Positions 15,880-23,213 of a stretch of 54,243 nucleotides of DNA are shown piece after piece (the first letter of the stretch is position 1; the number at the start of each line of letters is the position of its first letter). Below the pieces are notes generated by a model that had not been told where the DNA came from, did not search any database, and was given only the letters and a program-made list of their open reading frames with translations. The translations under genes and the position numbers were made by a program. The DNA comes from an uncultured Collinsella sp. (lineage in GTDB: Bacteria; Actinomycetota; Coriobacteriia; Coriobacteriales; Coriobacteriaceae), in the NCBI GenBank assembly GCA_958412345.1, contig CATYSO010000017.1, positions 1 through 54,243 of the forward strand. The letters are read 5' to 3'.

Positions 15880-16308
15880 TTATTTCTTGGCGTGCTTGCC
15901 AGCACCCTTGCTGTCATCGGTGACCGAGATGAGCTGTCGGTCGGCCGCGCCATTGCGACGTGCGCGGCGGCGCTCCTCGGCGTCGCCCGCGTCGGCGGCG
16001 GCGCGATGAGCCTTGTTGACGTTAAAGACCTCGTCGTGCTTGCGCCACGGACCGACGGACTCGCCAAAGCTCATCTTAAGACCGGCGATAAAGCCGCCGA
16101 GCCAGCCGATCGGCGCAAACTGCACCAGCGGGAACAGCGAGAACACCCAGGTCAGTAGGACGACTGCCGCCACTCCTGCAAAGTTGGCGATCCAGTAGTC
16201 GCGCTTGGTGATCACGCGCTTTTCGCACGCCCACTGGCCGCACAAAAAGCCGATGTAGATCGCAAAGAGAAAGAGCACCAGCGCAAGCACCACGAACGTC
16301 CAGCTCAT
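15880..16308 (-). CDS. small membrane protein, unknown function
   Basis: The 142-residue product has an N-terminal membrane helix (3-22), a second hydrophobic region (about 40-75, IANFAGVAAVVLLTWVFSLFPLVQFAPIGWLGGFIAGL) and a basic, Ala/Arg-rich cytoplasmic tail ending GAGKHAKK. The start MSWTF lies 5 bases after the dehydrogenase stop. No family recognised. It belongs to the same operon as the dehydrogenase, HEAT-like and isocitrate dehydrogenase genes. Confidence 0.7.
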   Translation of the reverse strand: MSWTFVVLALVLFLFAIYIGFLCGQWACEKRVITKRDYWIANFAGVAAVVLLTWVFSLFPLVQFAPIGWLGGFIAGLKMSFGESVGPWRKHDEVFNVNKAHRAAADAGDAEERRRARRNGAADRQLISVTDDSKGAGKHAKK

Positions 16309-16313
16309 GGGCG

Positions 16314-17393
16314 CTACTCCCCGTGATGGTGGCCGCAGCAGCACTCGTGGCCGTCGTCATGGTCGTGGCCGCCGCAGCACTCGTGGTCCTCGCCACGGTG
16401 ATGGCCACAGCCGCACTCATGGTCCTCGCCGTGCTCGCCGCAACCGCAACCTTCCTCGTGAGCGCCATGCTCCTCGGGGCGATACTGCGACCAGTCCAGA
16501 CCGGCGGCGATGGCGTCGGCCTCCTCCTTGTAGAGAACCGTGATGGCCTGGGTGCCCAGCTTGGCGCCACCGATGGCATCGAGCATGTCGTAGAGCGTAA
16601 AGGCGACGTCGGCGCCGGGCAGCGCGAGCTCGCGGTCGTCGGCGTAAGCAAGGGCCAGGCGCAGGTCCTTAATGAAATGCTCGACCATAAAGCCGGGCTT
16701 GTAGTCGCCGTCGAGCGCCTTGGGGGCCAGGCTCTCCATGGCGCCGGACTTGCCGGTGCCGCCCAGGATCATCTGGCGGGTCTTCTCCAGGTCAAGGCCG
16801 CTCAGCTCGGCAAATGCCATGGCGTCTGCCATGCCGACCATGCAGGCGCCCAGCGACACCTGGTTGGCGAGCTTGGCAGCCTGGCCCTTGCCGGCGCCGT
16901 CGAAGCAGCAGATGTTGGCCGCAAAGGTGGAAAGGATATCGCGGACCGGGGCAATGTCGTTCTCGGTGGCGCCCACGATAGCCGTAAGCGTGCCGGCGAT
17001 AGCACCCGACTCGCCGCCGGTGACGGGGCAGTCAAACGCCATGCGACCGGAGACCTGGGCGGCCTCGGCAATGTCGCGCGCCAGCTCGGGGGAGCTCGTG
17101 GTGAGGTCGATCAGGACCGCGCCGGGCTTAGTGCACGCGAGCAGGCCGTCGCCCGCCAGGTAGAGCTCCTCGACCTCGGAGGGATAACCCACCATGGTAA
17201 AGACGACGTCGGCGTTCGCCACGGCATCTGCCGGCGTATCGGCCCAGGCGGCACCGCGCTCGATAAGCGCGGCGGCCTTGGACTTGGTACGGTTGTTGAC
17301 CGTGACGGGATAGCCGGCATCCAGGATGTGGCCGGCGATGGGGGCACCCATAATTCCGGTGCCGATAAATGCGACAGAGAGCTTGTTTGCCAT
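16314..17393 (-). CDS. beta-hydroxyacid dehydrogenase (GarR / HIBADH type) with a His/Cys-rich C-terminal tail
   Basis: Residues 1-300 form a 3-hydroxyisobutyrate / tartronate-semialdehyde reductase type enzyme: Rossmann motif FIGTGIMGAPIAG (9-21), substrate motif DCPVTGGESGA near 120, catalytic Lys in GKGQAAKLANQ near 171. The family normally ends near residue 295-300. Here about 53 extra residues follow with 13 His and 9 Cys in repeating H/C/G/D/E clusters (CGCG, HECCGGHDHDD, HECCCGHHH), a composition typical of nickel, zinc or copper binding tails such as that of SlyD. AAAGGAAAG precedes the ATG. First gene of a four-gene operon. Confidence 0.88.
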   Translation of the reverse strand: MANKLSVAFIGTGIMGAPIAGHILDAGYPVTVNNRTKSKAAALIERGAAWADTPADAVANADVVFTMVGYPSEVEELYLAGDGLLACTKPGAVLIDLTTSSPELARDIAEAAQVSGRMAFDCPVTGGESGAIAGTLTAIVGATENDIAPVRDILSTFAANICCFDGAGKGQAAKLANQVSLGACMVGMADAMAFAELSGLDLEKTRQMILGGTGKSGAMESLAPKALDGDYKPGFMVEHFIKDLRLALAYADDRELALPGADVAFTLYDMLDAIGGAKLGTQAITVLYKEEADAIAAGLDWSQYRPEEHGAHEEGCGCGEHGEDHECGCGHHRGEDHECCGGHDHDDGHECCCGHHHGE

Positions 17394-17485
17394 GAAACCT
17401 TTCCTTTTGGGTTGGGTGTTATTACCAGGTTGAATACTCGGTGCCAGCGTTTGAGCTGCGGGGCGCCTGCGGTCGTAGCGCCTGT

Positions 17486-18439
17486 CTACTCGCCGCGCAC
17501 ACGGCGCGCGATGCGGTCGGAAAGCGAGGCTTTCTCGGCGCGGTTCTTGCCCCAAAACGCAAGTGCCACCATGCCGGGCCCCACGTGCGAGCCGATGGTA
17601 GGACCGACGGAACTACGGATAATCGTGACGTCGGCGCAGCCCTCCTCCTTGCGAACGGCGGCCTCGAGCCAGTCACCATCCTTCTCGGCATCGGCCGTCA
17701 TGATGGCGATGGGCATGGTGCGGTCGGGCACGTAGTTCTCGCGGAACGACTTGAGGATGGACTTGAGCGCCTTCTTGCGACCGCGGTTGACGCCGATCAG
17801 CGACAGCGAGCCGGCCAGGTCGTAGGACAGCTCGGGTTTGACGTCGAGCTTTGCCGTGAGCTGTGCCGCCGCGGGCGGAATGCGGCCGCCGGCAGCCAGC
17901 GCGTCAAAGCTCTCGAGCGTAAAGTAACCGTGGACATAGGTCTTGGCCTCGTTTGCCCAGTCGACCAGCTGCTTGGCGGTCAGTCCCGCCGAACGCTGGC
18001 GCACGGCCTCAAGCGCCAAGAGCTCGCCGGTCGCACAGGGCAGAGCGTTGTCGACCACGTACAGCTCAAAGTTGGGATACTCGGCGCGCACGGCATCTGC
18101 CGCCTGGCACGCGGAGTTGTAGCTCGACGACAGCGCCGAGGTAAAGCACAGGTAGACCGTGGGCGTACCCTCTTTGGCGCACTCGGTAAAGAACTCGATA
18201 TAACGACCGAGCGACACAGCGGAGGTAGACACGCGGGCACCGGCGCGCATGCGGTCGTAGAACTCCTTGGGCGTGATGCTCGACCAGATGTCGTCCGTAC
18301 GCTCCTCGCCATCGATAATGAAGGGGAAACCCAAGATATCGACATCGAGGTTCGCGGCGACCTCGGGGCTAAAGTCGCAGCAGGTATCGACGACGATGCG
18401 GCAACGGTCCGAATGACCGGCGGATGCGGCCTTGTCCAT
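17486..18439 (-). CDS. DegV family fatty-acid-binding protein
   Basis: The 317-residue protein fits the DegV family: N-terminal RIVVDTCCDFSPEV (the DSTSDL-like motif), a VSTSAVSLGRYIEFF segment near 75-90, CFTSALSSSYNSACQAA near 105 and a C-terminal GPTIGSHVGPGMVAL. Family members bind fatty acids and serve fatty-acid kinase (FakB role). A Cys-rich DTCCD replaces the more usual DST. Start could be ATG at 18439 or the preceding TTG; GGAG lies 6-9 bases upstream. Confidence 0.87.
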   Translation of the reverse strand: MDKAASAGHSDRCRIVVDTCCDFSPEVAANLDVDILGFPFIIDGEERTDDIWSSITPKEFYDRMRAGARVSTSAVSLGRYIEFFTECAKEGTPTVYLCFTSALSSSYNSACQAADAVRAEYPNFELYVVDNALPCATGELLALEAVRQRSAGLTAKQLVDWANEAKTYVHGYFTLESFDALAAGGRIPPAAAQLTAKLDVKPELSYDLAGSLSLIGVNRGRKKALKSILKSFRENYVPDRTMPIAIMTADAEKDGDWLEAAVRKEEGCADVTIIRSSVGPTIGSHVGPGMVALAFWGKNRAEKASLSDRIARRVRGE

Positions 18440-18457
18440 CAAAGCGACTCCTTACGT

Positions 18458-18489
18458 AAAAAGGCGGCCACCCGCATGGGATGGCCGCC
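18458..18489 (-). terminator. terminator of hpf
   Basis: GGCGGCCA and TGGCCGCC form an 8-bp stem, extended by an inner CC/GG, and TTTTT follows on the minus strand. It lies between hpf and the DegV-family gene. Confidence 0.9.
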
Positions 18490-18518
18490 AACCGTTAACT
18501 CATGCAAGTTAACGTATT

Positions 18519-19103
18519 TTACTCGTCAAGTGTTTCGATACGGGGCTTGATGATGCCATATCCACCATTCTTACGGTGATACACCACATTGATGAGGCCA
18601 GTCGTCGCATTCTCGAACACGTAGAAGTCGTGACCGAGCAGATCGGTCTGCACCAGCGCCTGCTCCTCAGTCATCGGGGTGACATCGATGACCTTCTCGC
18701 GGACGAGCAGGTCGTCCTCCTCCTCGGGCAGCAGCAGGTCGGCCAGATCCTCGACACGCTCGACCGGTGCAACATCCGCTGCGCTGGCACCGCCCTGGCG
18801 GTTGTCCACGACCTTGGTCTTGAACTTGCGCAGCTGGCGGGTGACCTTATCGGCGGAGAGGTCGATGGCGGCGTACATATCTGCACCATGCTCGGCAACG
18901 CGAATCACCGAACCGCGGGCACGAACCGTAACCTCGACGATTGCCGGGTTGGGGTTCGAGGGGTTCTTCTCATAGCGAAGTACAACGTCGACCGTCATGG
19001 GCTCGATATCGAAAACCTTGAGCGCCTCGCCGATCTTCTCATCCACATGCGCACGCAGAGCATCGGTTACCGTCGTCTTGCGTCCAGAAACCTTGATATC
19101 CAT
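18519..19103 (-). CDS. hpf: long-form ribosome hibernation promoting factor
   Basis: The 194-residue protein has the N-terminal HPF/YfiA domain (1-100: MDIKVSGRKTTVTDALR, KVFDIEPMTVDVVL, RAEHGADMYAAIDL-type helix) and the C-terminal dimerisation domain of long HPF (about 135-190, VYHRKNGGYGIIKPR). Long HPF pairs ribosomes into 100S dimers in stationary phase. The start MDIKV is chosen over the longer frame because GGAG lies 7 bases upstream and it matches family length. A GCACTTT/AAAGTGC hairpin lies in the upstream region near 19228-19249. Confidence 0.93.
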   Translation of the reverse strand: MDIKVSGRKTTVTDALRAHVDEKIGEALKVFDIEPMTVDVVLRYEKNPSNPNPAIVEVTVRARGSVIRVAEHGADMYAAIDLSADKVTRQLRKFKTKVVDNRQGGASAADVAPVERVEDLADLLLPEEEDDLLVREKVIDVTPMTEEQALVQTDLLGHDFYVFENATTGLINVVYHRKNGGYGIIKPRIETLDE

Positions 19104-19320
19104 ACGTGGCTCCAATCTGCCTCGGGGACTTACTGTACTGGCTATGTACCCATTGCCGTGCATTTAATCACGCGGATTCCTAAAGACCCGAATAACGATT
19201 GCTTGATACCGCATACCGAAGTCTCGCACTTTTCTGTGGCAAAGTGCGCTATAGGAGAGAGCCGGCGACTTTGTATTTGGTCCCGAAAATTGGCTTTGAC
19301 CTGCTGGTTTTATAGAGATG

Positions 19321-19354
19321 AAAAAGCCGGGCTCCCCTATTGGGGAAGCCCGGC
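19321..19354 (-). terminator. terminator after the extended solute-binding lipoprotein frame
   Basis: GCCGGGCT..CCC and GGG..AGCCCGGC make a stem of about 11 bp, followed by TTTTT on the minus strand. It lies 66 bases after the distal stop codon at 19421 and about 210 after the amber codon at 19565, so its position fits the longer gene better. Confidence 0.85.
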
Positions 19355-19420
19355 AGTGCGTGTTGAAACCGTGAAGAGGCGTCTCTCCTAGCGCATAGGA
19401 GACGCCACCCCTAGCAATAA

Positions 19421-20428
19421 CTAGCTATTAAGCTTGTTAATGTCGTCGTCGGTGATGGTGTCTTCCTGGCTGGACGATTTGTCTTCGGAGGATGCGGTCT
19501 CATTGTTGGAATCGGAGGACTCGCTGCCGGAGGACGTGGTCTCACTGGACTCAGAGTCGCCCGGCTACACGTTAGCGCCCGAAACCGTCTTAGTGGTGAG
19601 GTCGTAGGGCATCGTGCCGTACCAGACGCAGTGGACCGCCTCGAGCGTGCCGTCGGCCGTAATACCGTCGAGGGCATCGCTCACGGCACGGCACAGTTCG
19701 TCATTGGACGAGAGGCCCGCAACACCAAGCGTCGAGGGTGCCTCGAGCGCACCGACATAGGAGATCTCGCTCATCAGGCGTGCAAGGTAGCCGCCGGCCG
19801 TGGAGTCGCAGATCACATAGTCGACCTCGCCGGACTCGAGCGCCTCAAAGCACTCGTTGATGTTGGAGTAGGTCTTTTGGTTGGCGGTGATGCTCTGCTT
19901 AGCAAGCGCCTCCTGCGAGGCCGAGGACATCTGGACGCCCAGGGTGGACGTGTTAAGCGTATCGGTGGAAACGCTTAGCGACCCACCGTCGCTGGTTTTA
20001 CCGAACACGGAAGCGGCATCGTACAGGCAGGTGCCAAGCGAATTGATGTCGTTGTCTGTGGAATTAATCTCGCCGATAAAGATATCGGCCTTCTTGTCGC
20101 CGAGCGCGGAATCGGCCGAGGACGCATCGACGAAGGCGACCTTGAGGCCCATGCGGCTTGCGAGGGCACGGGCGGCATCGACCGCATAGCCTGTGAGGTT
20201 GCCGTCGGTATCCTGCATGGCCTGCGGGGCATCGGAGGTATCGAGGGCGACTGTCAGGGTGCCGGGAGTGACCAGGGCGTCGTCCGACACCGTGGGGGTG
20301 ACCGCTTCGTACTCGATCTGGTCAATCGTGGGCGTCGTGAGCGAGGACAACGGGTTGAGTGCGCATCCACTCAGGCCCAATACGGCAATGACCGCCGCGG
20401 TCCCAGCACCTAACCGAGCCGCGTGCAT
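19421..20428 (-). CDS. solute-binding lipoprotein (amino-acid ABC type), interrupted by an in-frame TAG
   Basis: Residues 1-287 (19565-20428) form a lipoprotein with lipobox LSGC (Cys22) and a type 3 solute-binding domain: GTLTVALDTSDAPQAMQDTD, GYAVDAARALASRMGLKV, and a C-terminal LCRAVSDALDGITADGTLE helix. At 19565-19567 a TAG codon follows SGANV. The same frame then stays open for 47 codons, rich in Ser, Glu, Asp and Thr, to a second TAG at 19421-19423, and a terminator comes right after. No permease or ATPase gene is adjacent. The start is the ATG at 20428 with GAGGGG upstream; the open frame continues to 20935 without a convincing start. A C-to-T change in CAG is the simplest origin. Confidence 0.8.
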
Positions 20429-20929
20429 CAAGCTGCCCCTCACCATGTCCACTACCCTGCCTTCTGTGTCGTATACAATCCGTGCGTTGCGCGGAATATC
20501 GGGTTGTTCCCACCAGCTGACCTGGTATTTGACCCCACACTTGCGCACCGGGGTGTTTGCTCGGGAGGCCGCAGCCACCTTCACGACTGGCCCGCTCGCC
20601 CGCGAGGCGGTATTGCCCCAAAGAAAGTAGAACGGACGGTGCGGCTTACATCTAGGACGCGCCATGATCGCGCCGCGCGCACGCGGTCGCTTACGTGGAT
20701 CCCTTTGACCGCGTCTGTCTTGGACTAGGATGGACATTTCGTCCGTCCGCAACCACAGCCTGGCAGGAACGTAGCGCATTATAGCTAAGTTCAAGCTAAA
20801 GTTTAAGGTTAGGGGCGTCATTCGCACCGTGAGCACAGATTTCGCAGGTCGGAGCGGACCATTCATACCCCCCTTGAAGCTCGTCGCTCCCCTGCGGGGA
20901 GCTCCGAAGCACCCGTCCCCGGGTGCCGT

Positions 20930-21144
20930 GTGCAAAAAACATCAAATATGAGTACTGTTACCAATTTAGTGGCAGCGTATTTTCACTTTACAAGCCTTTT
21001 TTGAGCTCCGCACAGCCTACTTGGCGCCAAGATACTCCACATTTGTTTATTATCTTTCCATTATTTGACCGTTCTCAGTTCGATAAACAGTGATTTTGCT
21101 GCTACTAATCTAGTAGCAGTACTCAAATTTGCCATTTTTTGCAC
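20930..21144. repeat. intergenic element with ~45-bp imperfect inverted ends, copy 1
   Basis: The left end starts GTGCAAAAAA and runs through AAATATGAGTACTG to about 20976. The right end, read on the minus strand from 21144, starts GTGCAAAAAA and runs through AAATTTGAGTACTG to about 21096. The right copy also contains a perfect CTGCTACTA/TAGTAGCAG palindrome. The inside is AT-rich and has no reading frame worth calling. A related element lies at 35476-35705. Two GC-rich hairpins (GCTCCCC/GGGGAGC and GCACCCG/CGGGTGC) lie just left, at about 20884-20928. The rest of 20429-20930 shows nothing I can name. Confidence 0.75.
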
Positions 21145-21180
21145 AGTGCCCCTGAACGAACCCCCTTTGAAGCCATACAA

Positions 21181-22293
21181 CTAAGCTGGTTTAAGTCCAA
21201 AACACGCTCGGAGCGTATTCAGCAGAACATCTTGCTTCTTTCGACGAGCCTCCACGCGGTTTTGGTACCGCTTGCCCATGCGCTGGTGAATGCGCCATGC
21301 GAGTGCTTCCATCGCTTCCATGTCACAAAGCATCTCGTTGTTGACGGTCGCGACCTCGATCCCCATGGCTAGAAAGCCCGTGTTACGTTTTTCATCGTGG
21401 ATGCGTCCGCTTCGGGAGCTATGGCCCTGTTCACCGTTGTATTCCAGGTCAAACCGGGCTGCTTCCTGATAGGCATCACAGACTGCATGAGGCATCCCCG
21501 AGATCGCCTGCGCACGGTCATTGAACTCGATTTTGTAATCGGTCTTAAAAGGACCACAGGAAAATCCCCCATAGGAAAACGGAAGTGAAAACATGGCAAG
21601 CATGATGCACTCCATGGGTGAGCGCAGGTTTTCTGACAGGTAGGGGCACAGGCGTAGCAGCCGTTTGGCATCGCTCCCCTTGCATGCCGCGAGATAGTCC
21701 GTCAGCTGCTCGGGCGTCAGCACCGGTTCGACTTCGAAGAAGCCCACGTCTGGCGGCTGGTCCTTATCCTTTGCAAATTTGTTCGCAACAGGCGAGCTGT
21801 AGGGTGGCAGAAACTTGCCACGATCGCTGAGGGAAATCTTGGAGCACAGCTCTTGGGCCAGGGCAAATGCCTGGATACAGCCGACTTCACGCGCGACGGC
21901 AACGCAGAGGGCCTCGGGAGAAAGACTGTGTACCCCCGGCTCTACCTCCAGAATCGAGCCGGCCGGCAACCCCGCGGAACAGACAGACCAACTCACGCCG
22001 GGCATACGGCGGCGCTGCGCTGCGGACCCCACTAGCAGGCACAAGTCTTCTTGCACCTCGCCGCTTTTGGCCCCGATCCTCACCAGGTCGGGAAGATAGA
22101 TGTCCTCGGCCGAGGGCGATGATGTGCGCAGCACACGGCGCTCCTCCTCGGGCTCGAGGTCCTTCCAGCCGATGTAGCCCATCTGCCGACGCTCGGCTCG
22201 AATCATGCGCAGCGCCGAAGCGCCCGTCAGGATTACGGACGCCGCGAGCTGCTCTTTCGTCAACTTGCTGCGCTGCTTGATTTTAACCGCCAC
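21181..22293 (-). CDS. predicted PD-(D/E)XK-like nuclease-fold protein, unknown function
   Basis: The 370-residue protein is not clearly known to me. Its C-terminal part (about 220-345) resembles DUF559/Vsr-like endonuclease domains: RSPMECIMLAMFSLP, GPFKTDYKIEFND, FDLEYNGEQGH, then IHDEKRNTGFLAMGIEV. Glu, Asp, Glu and Lys positions fit a PD-(D/E)XK core. The N-terminal region has no recognised motif. Start GTG at 22293 is chosen for the AGGGG 8 bases upstream. It lies 11 bases after comF on the same strand, and a paired-end repeat element sits 36 bases beyond its stop. Confidence 0.6.
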   Translation of the reverse strand: MAVKIKQRSKLTKEQLAASVILTGASALRMIRAERRQMGYIGWKDLEPEEERRVLRTSSPSAEDIYLPDLVRIGAKSGEVQEDLCLLVGSAAQRRRMPGVSWSVCSAGLPAGSILEVEPGVHSLSPEALCVAVAREVGCIQAFALAQELCSKISLSDRGKFLPPYSSPVANKFAKDKDQPPDVGFFEVEPVLTPEQLTDYLAACKGSDAKRLLRLCPYLSENLRSPMECIMLAMFSLPFSYGGFSCGPFKTDYKIEFNDRAQAISGMPHAVCDAYQEAARFDLEYNGEQGHSSRSGRIHDEKRNTGFLAMGIEVATVNNEMLCDMEAMEALAWRIHQRMGKRYQNRVEARRKKQDVLLNTLRACFGLKPA

Positions 22294-22304
22294 ATGAACC
22301 ACCC

Positions 22305-23111
22305 CTACCAAACGCGTGCGATAGCGAGGCCATCGACGGCCGCGGCACCGGCGCGCTTGAGTTCTGCTGAAGCCGCCGCCATCGTCGCGCCCGTGGTAAT
22401 AACGTCGTCGATGAGCAGCAGGCGGCGGCCCCGCACGTCCTCGACTGTCTCGTACATGCCCCGGGCGCGCTCTCGGCGCTCCTCACGACCGAGTTCACGC
22501 TGGTCACCATGACCGTACTTAACAAGGGCATCGAGCAGCGGCACACCCGACAGCTCGCAAAATGGACGCGCAATGGCCTCCATGTGATCAAAGCCGCGCC
22601 GCCGAAACGCCGCCGCTGTCGCAGGCACAAACACCACCGCGTCCGCACCGGACAGCACGCCGCCATAGCGATCGGGAGCTGCGACCTGCGCATGCAGGGC
22701 GGTGTCGTATAGCAGCTCTGCCAGATACGGAGCCAGACGGCGCTCGCCCGCATCCTTGTACGCCTTGATGATGCGCGGCAGCGGATGCGTGTAGGCGGCA
22801 CATGCCAGGCACCGGTCGAGCGCATCGGCCATTGCCGAGGACGCACCCTCGACCGAACACTCGGTGCACAGCAGGTCTCCAAACGGGGCGCCGCATCGAG
22901 TGCAGCTATGACGCGGATCGATAAGCGTTAGTGCCGCCAGACAGTCCTGGCAAATAAGCGCGCCGGCGCGCTCGCAGCCGGCACATCGCGTGGGCGACAA
23001 AGCCTCAAGCGCCTCGTGCGCCGCGCGCTCGGCAAACGGTAGTAATTCGTCCGTAAACGGCAGGGTGCCAGCACCTTGCAGGCAACCCAACACATTCAAA
23101 TGTCTCTTCAC
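22305..23111 (-). CDS. comF: ComF family phosphoribosyltransferase-like protein
   Basis: The 268-residue protein has N-terminal Cys pairs for zinc (CAGCERAGALICQDC, then CTRCGAPFGDLLCTEC) and a C-terminal phosphoribosyltransferase fold with LLLIDDVITTGATM, the PRPP-binding motif. ComF takes part in DNA uptake/transformation in some bacteria; in others its role is open. The GTG start at 23111 follows a GGGAGG ribosome site that lies inside a perfect hairpin. Downstream on the same strand comes the nuclease-like gene. Confidence 0.9.
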   Translation of the reverse strand: MKRHLNVLGCLQGAGTLPFTDELLPFAERAAHEALEALSPTRCAGCERAGALICQDCLAALTLIDPRHSCTRCGAPFGDLLCTECSVEGASSAMADALDRCLACAAYTHPLPRIIKAYKDAGERRLAPYLAELLYDTALHAQVAAPDRYGGVLSGADAVVFVPATAAAFRRRGFDHMEAIARPFCELSGVPLLDALVKYGHGDQRELGREERRERARGMYETVEDVRGRRLLLIDDVITTGATMAAASAELKRAGAAAVDGLAIARVW

Positions 23112-23114
23112 GAC

Positions 23115-23150
23115 ACAACCCTCCCTATGCAAAGGCAGAGGGAGGGTTGT
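23115..23150 (-). promoter_or_regulatory. hairpin covering the comF ribosome-binding site
   Basis: Twelve-base perfect arms (ACAACCCTCCCT and AGGGAGGGTTGT) surround a 12-base loop. The AGGGAGGG arm is the presumed ribosome site of comF. No T-run follows, so this is more like a translation-blocking structure than a terminator. Confidence 0.65.
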
Positions 23151-23213
23151 TGATTCAGCACTATGGTACCCCGATGTGCTCGGGGCAAGGCAGGTTAAAT
23201 CCGCTCGCGGGCG

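Noticed and set aside
19565..19567. TAG as a recoded pyrrolysine codon
   Set aside because: No pyl genes are seen and the lineage is not known for it; nonsense mutation or simple readthrough is more likely.
20429..20935. N-terminal extension of the solute-binding lipoprotein
   Set aside because: The frame stays open but the lipobox at residue 22 from the 20428 start and the GAGGGG site argue that the real start is there. A short leader peptide upstream cannot be excluded.
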